DNA from: Sphingomonas_D zeicaulis
Lineage (GTDB): Bacteria > Pseudomonadota > Alphaproteobacteria > Sphingomonadales > Sphingomonadaceae
Assembly: GCF_050433225.1 (NCBI RefSeq)
Contig: NZ_JBNPXQ010000001.1
Location: 1,798,001 to 1,862,000 of the forward strand
Direction of reading: 5' to 3'
DNA length: 64,000 bases
Part shown: positions 1 to 11,131 of the stretch, in pieces
Position numbering within the stretch: position 1 is the first letter of the stretch
Layout: the number at the start of each line of letters is the position of its first letter
Notes under the pieces: model-generated
Database searches by the model: none
What the model saw: only the letters and a program-made list of their open reading frames with translations
Told to the model about the DNA's origin: nothing
Program-made: the position numbers and the translations under genes

Positions 1-379
1 TGACGTGCTCATAGGCCGGGCGGTCCTTGTGCCAGCCGATGCCGGCGCCGGGGTCGTAGCGGATCAGCAGCGCCTGCTCGATCGATGCGCGCGGCAGGCC
101 GCAGGTGTCGGCGGCGCGGTCGGCGATTGGGCGGAGCCAGTCCGGGATCGGGTCGGAGGTGGTGAGGCGACCGGTCTGGAAGTCGTAGGAGGGGCCGTAG
201 CTGCGGGTCAGGCGCTTGCCGGTCCATTGCTGGAAGCGGAACGGGGTGAGGCCGGTGGCGTCGATCGCACGGATAAGGGCGCATTCCTCGGATGGAGTGA
301 GGAAGGCGGCGTGGGTGGTAAGGCCCGGGATGATGGGGGTGTCGAAGAGGTCGGGGAGTGCGGGGGCGACGCGGGGCAT
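1..379 (-). CDS. AlkB-like 2OG-Fe(II) oxygenase, partial (C-terminus outside window)
   Basis: The reading frame enters from the left edge, with ATG at 379 and 126 codons visible. The fragment ends in GIGWHKDRP (His117, Asp119), the HxD iron-binding motif of AlkB-type oxygenases. Upstream of it come a QQWTGKR/SYGPSYDF segment and RYDPGAGIG, as in bacterial AlkB homologues, which remove alkyl groups from nucleic-acid bases using 2-oxoglutarate and Fe(II). The distal His and the 2OG-binding Arg lie outside the window, so the active site cannot be fully checked. The DNA-repair role is inferred from family. Its promoter must lie in the gap to the next gene, which also holds a GC-rich hairpin. Confidence 0.8.
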   Translation of the reverse strand, partial: MPRVAPALPDLFDTPIIPGLTTHAAFLTPSEECALIRAIDATGLTPFRFQQWTGKRLTRSYGPSYDFQTGRLTTSDPIPDWLRPIADRAADTCGLPRASIEQALLIRYDPGAGIGWHKDRPAYEHV

Positions 380-564
380 CGAACATATATGGAACACGCG
401 TGCGCGGGGTTCAATCTGCTGCGGTGCTGCACGCGCCCTTCTGGATGCATCGCGACTGCCGACGCTTCGGCGCTGAAGAACGCTCGCTTTGCTCGCGCCC
501 CCACCCAAACCCTCTCCCGCGAAGCGCGGGAGAAGGCTTCAGGCAAGTGGAAGGGGGCTCTTCT
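380..564. repeat. Intergenic GC-rich palindrome
   Basis: This gap between two leftward genes contains a perfect 9-bp stem at 513-521/525-533 (TCTCCCGCG, loop AAG). There is no T-run after it. It resembles the palindromic intergenic repeats common in sphingomonads and may act as a weak terminator for the CGNR gene. No gene is supported here. Confidence 0.5.
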
Positions 565-1233
565 TCACCGCCGCGTGCGGGTGGCGCGGTTCCAACGGGG
601 TTGCCAGCGGCTCGTGCCGGGGGCGCGGTCCTGAAGGGCCGGTTCGTTTGGTTCGGGGGCTGATGGGGCGGCGGCCTCGCCCGTGTGGGCGCGTTCGGTC
701 TCGGGCGTGCCGCAGGTGGCGGTATCGCACCAGCGGCGGGATCCATTGCGGCTGCGGTCGAGGAACAGCCAGCGACAGTCCTCCGCCTCGCAGCGCTTGA
801 GCCGGTCGAGCTCGGCGCCCCGCAGCAGGTCGAGCGCGGCCCAGGCGAGCGGGCCGAGCAGCCGGTCGGCACCGATGAAGCCGAGGCGCGGGGGGGAGCC
901 CTCCAGCGTGGCGCCGGTGAGGCTGCGCGCAGCGATCTCACGGATGGCGTCGAGCGCCGGGGCGGGTGGCGGGTTGCCGTCGGCGATGGCGGTGCCGGCA
1001 CTGATCACCGCGCCGCGCAGGCGGTGGACGGTGGCGAGCAGCGCCTGGCGCTTGAGCGGCGCCACCGTGAAGCCCGGATCGACGACGCCTGCATCCTCTG
1101 CCCAGCGCAGGATTGCATCGGCGTCGGCAAGATGATCGACCGCGCACGACGTACCGCGCCGGTTGATCGTGTTGGCCAGATCGAGCGCGATGTCGCCGGC
1201 CACGCGATCGGGGAGTGCAAGTCGGTCGATCAC
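565..1233 (-). CDS. CGNR zinc-finger (ABATE-domain) putative regulator
   Basis: This is a 222-residue protein. The N-terminal part (about 1-130), containing LALDLANTINRRG, matches the ABATE stress-regulator domain. The C-terminal part has the spaced cysteines Cys148, Cys153, Cys169 and Cys174 in RCEAEDCRWLF and SRRWCDTATCG, the signature of the zf-CGNR zinc finger, which is thought to bind DNA. The start is GTG at 1233, because an in-frame stop lies just upstream and no better start is present. The motif that names the family is altered: CGTP stands in place of CGNR. The last 40 residues are low-complexity and run into the gap, so the tail may be degenerate. Target genes are unknown. Confidence 0.75.
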   Translation of the reverse strand: MIDRLALPDRVAGDIALDLANTINRRGTSCAVDHLADADAILRWAEDAGVVDPGFTVAPLKRQALLATVHRLRGAVISAGTAIADGNPPPAPALDAIREIAARSLTGATLEGSPPRLGFIGADRLLGPLAWAALDLLRGAELDRLKRCEAEDCRWLFLDRSRNGSRRWCDTATCGTPETERAHTGEAAAPSAPEPNEPALQDRAPGTSRWQPRWNRATRTRR

Positions 1234-1384
1234 AAAGACTGCAACGGATCAAACGCCATAGGGCTCCCTCCGGCGACGCAATGCGGTTGTTTCGGCGCAG
1301 TACGCAGCTTTTTCAACCCCTCGGACGATCCGGTCTGCCCAATCTCGACACATCTTCCGCCGATCTGCGCGGATGAAGCGGACT

Positions 1385-2275
1385 TCAGGCGGAGGCCGGT
1401 GCCTTGCGGCGGCGCATCGCGATGGCGGCGGCAATCAGCATGAGCGCGGAACCGCCGATCTCGGCGAGGCCGATATGCTCGCCGAACATGATGAAGCCCG
1501 AGATCAGCGCGACGATCGGCGAGACGAAGGCGTAGAGCCCGGCGCGTGCGGTGCCCCATTCGCGCATCAGCATCAGATAGACGCTGAAGCCGATCACCGT
1601 GCCCGCCAAAGACAGGAACAGCACGCTGCCGATCGCCTGCGGCGATGCAAGCGCCGCCCAGGTCGCGCCCGACAGCGGCTCGATCGCAAAGGACAGCGCA
1701 AGCAGCACCACGCCGCCCAGCGCCGCCTGCGCCAAGGTGAGGCGCAGTGGTGAGACCTGGCCGACCAGCGGCCGCGCGACGATGCTGCCGAGGCAATAGC
1801 AGGCGGTGCCGACGACGATCGCGCCGAGCCCGAGCGCGCTGCCGCCGCTGCCCTCGGTCAGTCGCGTCCAGAACAGGCCGACCAGCCCGACGCAGCCGAT
1901 GCCCAGCGCCAGCGCATGCCGCCACCCTGCTCGCTCCTCTCCCGTCAGCGCGGCGAGCCCGAACAGCAGCACCGGGATGAGCGCGAGGTTGACGAGGCCG
2001 GCGAGCCCCGAGGAGACGGACTGCATGCCCCAGAACATCAGCGGGTACGTGCCGACGTTGATGAGGATGGCCGACGCCACGGTGCGCCAGCGCTTGTCCG
2101 GCGTGAAGGCGCCGGTCCGAGGGCCGACGATGGGGAGCAGCAGCGCGGTGGTGGCGAGATAGCGCAGCGCCGCAAGAAGGACCGGCGGGAGGACAGTGAG
2201 GCCGATCTTGATGGCGGCCCAGGTAAGCCCCCAGATCAAGGACATGAGCGCGAAGGCAGCGATCTGGCGAGGCAT
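1385..2275 (-). CDS. EamA/DMT-family transporter
   Basis: This 296-residue, strongly hydrophobic protein has about ten membrane segments in two homologous halves, as in the drug/metabolite transporter (EamA) family. Typical family segments are LIWGLTWAAIKIGL near the N-terminus and FGEHIGLAEIGG near the end, with a short basic tail. ATG at 2275 opens directly on the first helix. The frame stays open to 2524, but the extra N-terminal part is Arg/Pro-rich and covers an intergenic repeat, so it was rejected. Family members export amino acids, purines or other small metabolites; the substrate here cannot be deduced. It probably forms its own transcription unit. Confidence 0.85.
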   Translation of the reverse strand: MPRQIAAFALMSLIWGLTWAAIKIGLTVLPPVLLAALRYLATTALLLPIVGPRTGAFTPDKRWRTVASAILINVGTYPLMFWGMQSVSSGLAGLVNLALIPVLLFGLAALTGEERAGWRHALALGIGCVGLVGLFWTRLTEGSGGSALGLGAIVVGTACYCLGSIVARPLVGQVSPLRLTLAQAALGGVVLLALSFAIEPLSGATWAALASPQAIGSVLFLSLAGTVIGFSVYLMLMREWGTARAGLYAFVSPIVALISGFIMFGEHIGLAEIGGSALMLIAAAIAMRRRKAPASA

Positions 2276-2323
2276 ATGAGCGCTGTAGGGCGGATCGGGG
2301 ATGTTCGGAATACGCCTTCGAGT

Positions 2324-2358
2324 GGCTCGTCCTTCGACTTCGCTCGGGGCGAACGGCG
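2324..2358. repeat. Intergenic repeat, sphingomonad type
   Basis: The block around CCTTCGACTTCGCTCGGGG followed by CGAACGGCG has the form of the short repeats often scattered between genes in sphingomonad genomes (CCTTCGAC...CGAACGG, partly palindromic). Only one clear copy lies in this window. Membership in the family is from general knowledge and not from a search. Confidence 0.4.
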
Positions 2359-2460
2359 CTTGCGGCATATAACGGGGGCAATCATGGGGATCGCGGCAGG
2401 TCCGCCAGCGGGCGGACGATCGTCGGGAAGGCGGGCCGCGCGGGGCCTTCCCCTTGCGCC

Positions 2461-2487
2461 GCCATGCCGGATCCGGTCCGGCACGGC
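2461..2487 (-). terminator. Probable terminator of the HU gene
   Basis: An imperfect palindrome of GCC-TGCCGGA type lies about 50 bases beyond the HU stop codon. The stem is GC-rich with a small central loop. There is no clear T-run, so termination efficiency is uncertain. Confidence 0.4.
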
Positions 2488-2537
2488 GACGGGGAGCGTG
2501 CGCGCCGGCCGCGGGGGGCGGCACGGCGCACGGCGCA

Positions 2538-2813
2538 TCAGCCGTTCAGCTTGTCCTTGACCGCCTTGGCGGGGGCGAAGGTCAGCTTCTTGGCGGCCGC
2601 GATCTGGATCGTCGCGCCGGTCGCCGGGTTGCGGCCTTCACGGGCGGCGGTTTCCTTGAGCTTGAACTTGCCGAAGCCGTTCAGCGAGACTTCCTGGCCA
2701 GCGGCAGCCGCATCGACGATGGTGGCGAGGACGCCATCAACATACTTGCGGGCATCAGCCTTGGTCAGGCCGTGGTCCGCGGCAAGGCGCTCGGCGAGAT
2801 CGGCATTGTTCAT
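2538..2813 (-). CDS. hup: HU-family nucleoid DNA-binding protein
   Basis: This 91-residue protein is the standard length for HU. It starts MNNADLAERLAADHG, the typical helical dimerisation region, and carries GFGKFKLK and the arm motif GRNPATG (residues 60-66), whose Pro intercalates into DNA in HU/IHF proteins. HU dimers bend and compact DNA without strong sequence preference. A strong ribosome-binding site (AAGGAGG) lies 8-9 bases before ATG 2813. The gene stands alone behind treY and appears to have its own promoter in the 137-base gap. A hairpin follows the stop. Nothing unusual is visible. Confidence 0.95.
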   Translation of the reverse strand: MNNADLAERLAADHGLTKADARKYVDGVLATIVDAAAAGQEVSLNGFGKFKLKETAAREGRNPATGATIQIAAAKKLTFAPAKAVKDKLNG

Positions 2814-2821
2814 GATGTTAG

Positions 2822-2830
2822 ATCCTCCTT
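2822..2830 (-). promoter_or_regulatory. Strong Shine-Dalgarno of HU gene
   Basis: On the minus strand AAGGAGG precedes ATG 2813 at good spacing, which fits a highly expressed nucleoid protein. Confidence 0.8.
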
Positions 2831-2938
2831 AGTATCGAGGCGGGCGCTCTAGGTTCGTCGGGCTGCGATGTCCAGCTTGGGAGCGCCTAAAAGCGGCCAT
2901 ATAGCGCCGAAATTCCTGCATTTTGCGGTGATGGACGG

Positions 2939-2950
2939 CCCGCCGGCGGG
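2939..2950. terminator. Palindrome at the end of the treY operon
   Basis: CCCGCCGGCGGG is a perfect 12-bp palindrome directly after the treY stop codon. It is the only candidate end signal for the five-gene operon. It has no loop of normal size and no T-run. Confidence 0.3.
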
Positions 2951-5386
2951 TCAGAAACCCGTGGCGCGGATGGCGAAGGGCGTTTCGGCGAACAGTGCAC
3001 GCACCGGTAGCGACTCCCCACCCGCCTCGATCGCGGTATCGCCCCACCATTCGGGGTCGATCGCAAGCGCGGGTTCTGCGCGCACCGCAGTCGCGCAGCG
3101 GATCGGCACGGCGACCAGCAGACGCGCCGCGCCATCGCTACGGGCAAAAGCCAGCACATGGTCGGCCCGCTCGCCGGTGACCGACACGGGTTCGAGCGCG
3201 CCGGTGGTGAACAGCGCCGGGTTGCTGCGGCGCAGGTTCAGCAGGTGCGCGATCACCGCCTGCTTGGCGCGGCCACTGCGCCAGTCCGCGAGATGCGCGG
3301 GCATATCCGCGAAGGAGGCAACGAGTTGCCGAGTATCATAGTCGACCGGGCGGCGATTGTCGGGATCGACGAGGCTGAAATCCCAAAGATCGGTGCCCTG
3401 ATAGCAATCCGGCACGCCCGGCACCGTGCAGCGCAGGACCGCCTGGACGATGCCATTGAGCGCGCCCGCCGGCGCGATCCGTTCGACGAAGCCGGCGAGG
3501 TCGGCGCTGAGCGCAGGATCGGCAAGCAGGCCGGTGATGAAGCTGGCGCAGGCGGCCTCATAGGGCTCGTCGGGCGCGGTCCATGACGAACGCAGCTTGG
3601 CCTCGCGCAGCGCCTTCATCGACCAGGCGGAAACGCGCGGGCCGAAATCGCCAAGTTGCCCGCCGTCGAGCGGCCAGGCGCCGACGATGGTCTGGAGAAT
3701 CTGGTACGCGTCGGCAGGGTCGATCTCGGCGGCGAGCGGGTGGCGGAGCCAGTCCGACGCGGCGGCGATCCATGCCTCGGGCCGCTCGCTGATCACGGCA
3801 AGACGGGCGCGGACATCCTCCCCGCGTTTGTGATCATGCGTGGCGGTGGTCAGCATCGCCGCGGGAAAGTGGCGCTGGCGCGCAGCGGCGTCTGCGAGGA
3901 AATCGGCAGGCTCCAGCGACAGCCGCGCGGCGTGAAAGCCGACATCGTTGCGCGAGAGCAGCCGGCCGTAGCGATAGAAGGCGGTATCCTCCACCGCCTT
4001 GGCGGCGAGGGGCGCGCTGAGCTGTTCGAAGCGGCGCAGCGCGTCGGCGGCCTGCGGCGTGCCGGCCGTCATCCAGCCGATGAGCTGGTCGACCATGGCG
4101 CCCTCGCCCGGCGCCGCATCGGCACGCGCCGCAGCGGCGACGCGTGCCAGCCGATCCTTCTGGCCATAGGCGCGATAGGCAGGGAAATGGACGAGCAGGC
4201 CGGTCATCGCTCGGCGGATCATCCCCGCGGTGACGTCGCGCGTCGCCGGGTCGGCGCGGGCGATCCCGTGAAACGCCGCCACCGCCGCGTTCAACTGCCC
4301 CGGAAATGTGCGTTCGAGGATCTCGTGGCGCGCCTGATGCTCCTCCTCGGCGAAGTCCGCGGAACGCTCGCTTAGCGCGGCCCAGTGCGTCGCCAGCGGC
4401 ACCTCTGCGGCGGGCGCGTGCAGCAGCGCCGAGACCTGGTCCATGAAGTCGTAGCCGCTGGTGCCGTCGGTCGCCCAATCGGCGGGCAGCGCCTCGTGCG
4501 TGCCGAGGATTTTCTCGACAACGAAATAGCCGGGCTCGGGCCGCGCCGCATCAAGCGCGGCGCGCAGGCGGCGACAATAAGCGCCGGGATCGGCGAGGCC
4601 ATCGACATGGTCGACGCGGACGCCATCGATCAGCCCCTCGGCATAAAGGCGCAGGGGCAGCGCGTGGACGGCCTCGAACACCGCCTCATCCTCCACCCGC
4701 AGGCCGGCGAGTTCGGTGATGTCGAAGAAGCGGCGCCAGTTGATCTCGTCGGCAGCGGTACGCCACCAGGCGAGGCGATAATGCTGGCGCTCGAGCAACG
4801 CATGGAGGCGGTTGGCGCCTTCGGCGGTGCGGCCGTCATAAAGCGTGCCGCGTTCCTCCTCGCCGCGCAGCGCAAGCTGGTCCTCGGGGCGAAGCGGAAA
4901 ACGGTGAGCGTCGTGCGCGATCACCGCGGCGCCGGCGGAGTCGAGCGCAAGCGCGCCGCTGGTGAGGGCTTGCCCATAAGGGACACCTAGGAATGGCGCG
5001 AGCAGCTTGCCCGGCGGCTCCCAGTCGATGTCGAAGAAGCGTGCATAGGCGCTCGCCGGCCCCTGTTCGAGCACGTCCAGCCACCAGCGATTGTCGGCAC
5101 CGCCGACCGCCATATGGTTGGGCACGATATCGAGGATGATACCGATGCCGCGCGCGCGCAACGTCGCCGCGAGCGCGCGGAAACCGTCCTCGCCACCGAG
5201 TTCGGGATTGATCGCGGTGGGATCGACCACGTCATAGCCATGGGTCGAGCCCGCGCGGGCAGTGCCGATCGGCGAGGCGTAGAGATGGCTGATGCCCAGA
5301 TCCGCGAGATAGTCCGCCAAGTCGGCGGCAGCGGCGAACGGGAAGTCCTTGTGGAACTGGATGCGATAGGTCGCGCTCGGGATCAT
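2951..5386 (-). CDS. treY: Malto-oligosyltrehalose synthase TreY
   Basis: TreY isomerises the reducing-end alpha-1,4 bond of maltodextrins into alpha,alpha-1,1, making maltooligosyl-trehalose in the cytoplasm. The 811-residue protein opens with SATYRIQFHKDF and GISHLYASPI, the TreY form of the GH13 barrel. Asp259 in DGVRVDHVDG is the expected nucleophile, Glu291 in VVEKILGTHEALP the acid/base, and THDHKRGED holds the third acidic residue. It is the last gene of the operon and its ATG overlaps the malQ stop (ATGA). TreZ, encoded two genes upstream, releases trehalose from its product. Length and motifs are normal and no damage is seen. Confidence 0.95.
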   Translation of the reverse strand: MIPSATYRIQFHKDFPFAAAADLADYLADLGISHLYASPIGTARAGSTHGYDVVDPTAINPELGGEDGFRALAATLRARGIGIILDIVPNHMAVGGADNRWWLDVLEQGPASAYARFFDIDWEPPGKLLAPFLGVPYGQALTSGALALDSAGAAVIAHDAHRFPLRPEDQLALRGEEERGTLYDGRTAEGANRLHALLERQHYRLAWWRTAADEINWRRFFDITELAGLRVEDEAVFEAVHALPLRLYAEGLIDGVRVDHVDGLADPGAYCRRLRAALDAARPEPGYFVVEKILGTHEALPADWATDGTSGYDFMDQVSALLHAPAAEVPLATHWAALSERSADFAEEEHQARHEILERTFPGQLNAAVAAFHGIARADPATRDVTAGMIRRAMTGLLVHFPAYRAYGQKDRLARVAAAARADAAPGEGAMVDQLIGWMTAGTPQAADALRRFEQLSAPLAAKAVEDTAFYRYGRLLSRNDVGFHAARLSLEPADFLADAAARQRHFPAAMLTTATHDHKRGEDVRARLAVISERPEAWIAAASDWLRHPLAAEIDPADAYQILQTIVGAWPLDGGQLGDFGPRVSAWSMKALREAKLRSSWTAPDEPYEAACASFITGLLADPALSADLAGFVERIAPAGALNGIVQAVLRCTVPGVPDCYQGTDLWDFSLVDPDNRRPVDYDTRQLVASFADMPAHLADWRSGRAKQAVIAHLLNLRRSNPALFTTGALEPVSVTGERADHVLAFARSDGAARLLVAVPIRCATAVRAEPALAIDPEWWGDTAIEAGGESLPVRALFAETPFAIRATGF

Positions 5387-7317
5387 TCGGGTCTCGCAGT
5401 GCGGATCGTGGCGATGCGCGCGGCCACGTCGGGCTGCGCGAACAGGGTATCGGCGTCAGCCGGCAGCCGGCGGCGCCAGTTAGGATGCTCGTCGACCGTT
5501 CCGGGCAGGTTGGGCGCCTCGTCCAGCCCGAACACATCCTCGACCGGGACCACCAGCACCGCGCTTGGCGCGGCGGCGGCGAAGGCGATGGCAGCATCGA
5601 CTGCGCGGGCAGGTTCGTCGGCAGCGGGCTCGGCGCCCTCCCCCGCCCCCGCCTCGACGCAGGCGCGCCACAGATCGGCGCGGTCGCGAGCGCGGTCCTC
5701 GCGCTCGGCATTGCGATCGCCCGCTGCGCCGAGTTGCGCGCGCCAGTCGATGTCACGCTCGCGCCACCAGCCGGCGATCGGCGGCAGATCATGCGTGCTC
5801 GTCATCGCCACCGCATCGGCATCCCAGCTCGAGGAAGCGGTGAAGCGGCCCTTGCCGTCGCGTTCGAACGGCAGCACGCGCATGCCGAGCAGGCCGCGCT
5901 CTGCGATCATGTCGCGAAAGCCCGGCGGCACGACGCCGAGGTCCTCGCCGATCACCATGGCCTGGTTACGCTGCGATTCCAGCGCGATCAGCCGCAGCAG
6001 ATCCTGCTCGGGGAAGCGCAGATAGGCACCATCGAGCGGGCTGGCGCCGGTGGGCACCACCCACAGGCGGCGCAGCCCCAGCGCATGATCGATGCGCAGT
6101 CCGCCCATGTGACGCATCGTCCCGCGCAGCAGATCGATGAAGGGTTGGTAGCCCAGCCGCTTGAGCGCGAAGGGGGAGAAGCTGGTGATACCCCAATTTT
6201 GCCCGGCCGCCTGGAAGGCATCGGGCGGCGCGCCGATGCCGATACCCAGCATCAGTTCCTCGCCACGGCTCCACGCATGGCTGCCGCCCGGATCAAGCCC
6301 GACCGCAAGATCGGCGACGAGGCCGATCCGCATATCGCCGGCAGCATCGGCGGCTTCGGCCAGCGAGCGATCGGCGAGCCACTGCAGGAAGAGGTGAAAG
6401 CGAACGTCCTCCGCGCGGGTCTCGGCAAAGGCGTCGACCGCGGGCGAACCGGGGCGGCGATAGGGTTCGGGCCAGTCCTGCCAGCCGCGCGCGCCATGAA
6501 GACCGAGGAAATGCGCATGGAGCGCCTCGAAACGGGCATGGCCAATCAACGCCGGATCGGCAGCCGCGGCATAGGCATGGAAAGCGGGGTCGACGCCGTG
6601 CTCGGCATAGGCCTGCCGCAGCGCAAGCAATTTGGCCGCGACCGCCGGGGTCCAATCGATCAACGGGCCGGCCGGCAGATCGCCGCCCCAGCCCTCGCCC
6701 GCCGTGGCGAACCATGGGTTGAGGAATTGGCGCGTCGAGGGCGAATAGGGGCTGTAGCGGCTGGGATCTGAGGTGAAGAGCGCGTGCACCGGGCTCAGCA
6801 TCACCGCATCGGCACCAGCGCGTGCCGCGCTGCGCGTGAATTCGGTCAGGGTGGCGAAGTCGCCGAACGGGTTGCCGTCGCGCAGCGCATAGATCTGCGC
6901 GCCGACGCCCCATGCGCGGCTACCGGGCGCAAGACCATGGCCGGCGCGCGGCGCGACGATGATCGCCAGTTCGCCGCCATCCCATTCCAGCCGGTGATAT
7001 CCGGTCGCGGTGACCATCGGTGCGGCATCGAGATCGACATCGCGTTCGCCGCCATCTTCGAGGATCAGCTTGCCGCGCCCATTCAGCCCCTCGATCCGTT
7101 CGCCGGCGTCGATGATGCGACACGGCGAGGCCTCGGCTTCGCGCAGCCATGCCATGCTTTCGGCGCATTGCGCATCGCTGTCGCAGGGAAGGCCCAACCC
7201 GGTGAGAACGAGGCGCAACGTCTCAACCGTAACGCGCTGTGCTACGCCACCGGCATCCTCCCAGTCGATCAGGATGCCCGCGGCCTCGGCGAGCGCGGCG
7301 ATTTTCGCGTCGCTCAT
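5383..7317 (-). CDS. malQ: 4-alpha-glucanotransferase MalQ
   Basis: MalQ transfers glucan segments between maltodextrins and so evens out chain lengths. The 644-residue protein has the GH77 hallmarks: GLRIDHALGL with nucleophile Asp410, VIGEDLGVVP with Glu458, and STHDLPPIAGWW with the third acid. The first 110 residues form an N-terminal extension seen in many bacterial MalQ proteins. The start ATG 7317 overlaps the treZ stop by one base (TGATG), and the stop overlaps treY by four. Its position between treZ and treY suggests it rebuilds short maltodextrins left by trehalose formation into chains TreY can use. That role is inferred from context. Confidence 0.93.
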   Translation of the reverse strand: MSDAKIAALAEAAGILIDWEDAGGVAQRVTVETLRLVLTGLGLPCDSDAQCAESMAWLREAEASPCRIIDAGERIEGLNGRGKLILEDGGERDVDLDAAPMVTATGYHRLEWDGGELAIIVAPRAGHGLAPGSRAWGVGAQIYALRDGNPFGDFATLTEFTRSAARAGADAVMLSPVHALFTSDPSRYSPYSPSTRQFLNPWFATAGEGWGGDLPAGPLIDWTPAVAAKLLALRQAYAEHGVDPAFHAYAAAADPALIGHARFEALHAHFLGLHGARGWQDWPEPYRRPGSPAVDAFAETRAEDVRFHLFLQWLADRSLAEAADAAGDMRIGLVADLAVGLDPGGSHAWSRGEELMLGIGIGAPPDAFQAAGQNWGITSFSPFALKRLGYQPFIDLLRGTMRHMGGLRIDHALGLRRLWVVPTGASPLDGAYLRFPEQDLLRLIALESQRNQAMVIGEDLGVVPPGFRDMIAERGLLGMRVLPFERDGKGRFTASSSWDADAVAMTSTHDLPPIAGWWRERDIDWRAQLGAAGDRNAEREDRARDRADLWRACVEAGAGEGAEPAADEPARAVDAAIAFAAAAPSAVLVVPVEDVFGLDEAPNLPGTVDEHPNWRRRLPADADTLFAQPDVAARIATIRTARPE

Positions 7318-9028
7318 CAGACGAGCCAGGCAGCGAAGCTCGCCGGCGCGATTCCGGCACCGGAAAGCCCTGCGCCGATGACGCTCAGCGGCGGCGCTTC
7401 AGGCGCGGCAAACGCGGCGGGACGATCGCCCAGGTTGATCGCCAATGTCAGCACGCCCTCGGGGAATTGCCAGCGCGCGACCACCGCTTTGTCGCCGATC
7501 GCTTCGGCACCGAGCGCGCGGGCGTCTTCGAGGCCGGGGACGATATGCGCGCGGCGCAACGCAAGCAGCTCGGCGTAGAGCGCCCGCCAGTTCGCGGCAT
7601 CCGCGCCCGGTTGCGGGCGCGAGGCGGCAAAGGTGGCGGATGCGTTGGGATCGGGGATGCGCTCGCGCAGTTCGGGGTCGGTGAAGCCGGGGAAGTTAGA
7701 GAATTCGCCGCGCCGCCCTTCGCGCACCGCATCGGCGAGATCATCGCGGAAGTCGGTGAAAAAGAGGAAGGGCGATGTCGATCCGGTCTCGTCGCCGGCA
7801 AAGGTCAGCGGGATCTGCGGGCAGAGCAGCAGCAACCCGGTGGCCGCACGCAGCCGGTCGGGTTCGGTCAGCACGGTCAGCCGCTCGCCCATTGCGCGGT
7901 TGCCGATCTGGTCATGGTTCTGCAGGAAGCTCACGAAGCGGAAGGGCGGCAGATGCCCGCTGGACGAGCCGCGCGGCTTGCCCTTCTGGTTGGGCGATCC
8001 CTGCCCCTGATAGATGAAGCCTTCGGAAAGGCAGCGAACCAGCTTGGCGGTCGGCTCCTCGGCGAAGTCGCGATAATAGCCATGCGCCTCGTCGGTCAGC
8101 AGCACGTGCATGACGTTGTGGAAATCATCGTTCCACTGCGCGTCGTAGGTTGCCTCGAGCAAGGGCGCGTCATTATGCTCGTTCTCGAGCACGAGGTGGA
8201 TTTGGCGATCGGGGATCGCCGCGCGGATCTCGGCGGCGAGGCGACGCAGGAAGCCGGTGTCGCCGATCGCATGGACCGCATCGAAGCGCAGCCCGTCGAA
8301 GCGGAAGTCGCGCAGCCAATAAAGCGCATTGTCGATGAAGAAGCGCGCGACCGGTTCCTTGCCGAAGTCGATCGCGCCGCCCCAGGGCGTCGAGATATCC
8401 TGCCGGAAGAAATCGGGCGCATAGGCGGAGAGATAATTCCCGTCCGGCCCGAAATGATTATAGACGACGTCGAGGAAGATCATCAGCCCGTGCGCATGGG
8501 CAGCATCGACAAGCCGGCGCAGATCGTCAGGGCTGCCATAGGCGGCGGCGGGCGCATAGGGCAGCACGCCATCATAGCCCCAATTGCGGGTTCCGCCGAA
8601 CGCCGCGACCGGCATCAGTTCGATCGCGGTGAAGCCGGTGGCGGCGATCTCCGGCAGCCGGTCGATCAGGCCTAAGAAACCGCCGTCGACGCCGGCATGG
8701 CATTCCTGGATCACCGTTTCGCGCCACGGGCGGCCGCGCCACGCCGTCTCGCGCCAAGCATAGGCCTCAGGATCGACGACGAGGCTCCAGCCATGCACAT
8801 CCTGCTGCTGCGCACGCGATGCCGGGTCGGGCACCGCCATCCCGTCCGGCAGGCGGAAGCGATAGCGCGCGCCGGCGCCGCATGGCGCCTCCGCCTCGAA
8901 CCAGCCGTCGCCGGCCGGCGCCATCGCAACCGCGTCCTGCCCTTCGATTTCAACGACCAGCGCATCGAGCGCAGGAGCCCACAGGCGGAAGCGCGTGCGC
9001 TCCGCCGCGATCAGCGTCGCTCCCCAGC

Positions 9029-9032
<4 letters not shown>
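7317..9032 (-). CDS. treZ: Malto-oligosyltrehalose trehalohydrolase TreZ
   Basis: TreZ hydrolyses the bond next to the trehalose unit of maltooligosyl-trehalose and releases free trehalose. The 571-residue protein has an N-terminal beta-sandwich (RFRLWAPALDALVVEIEG), then a GH13 barrel with GGTRNWGYDGV, LDVVYNHFGPDGNY, GLRFDAVHAI (Asp251), VLENEHND (Glu283) and FLQNHDQIGNRA. The GNYL segment after the second conserved region is typical of TreZ rather than of GlgB. ATG 9032 overlaps the glgX stop by four bases. With TreY it forms the OtsAB-independent trehalose route, which usually serves stress or desiccation protection. Confidence 0.95.
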
Positions 9033-11127
<2,095 letters not shown>

Positions 11128-11131
<4 letters not shown>

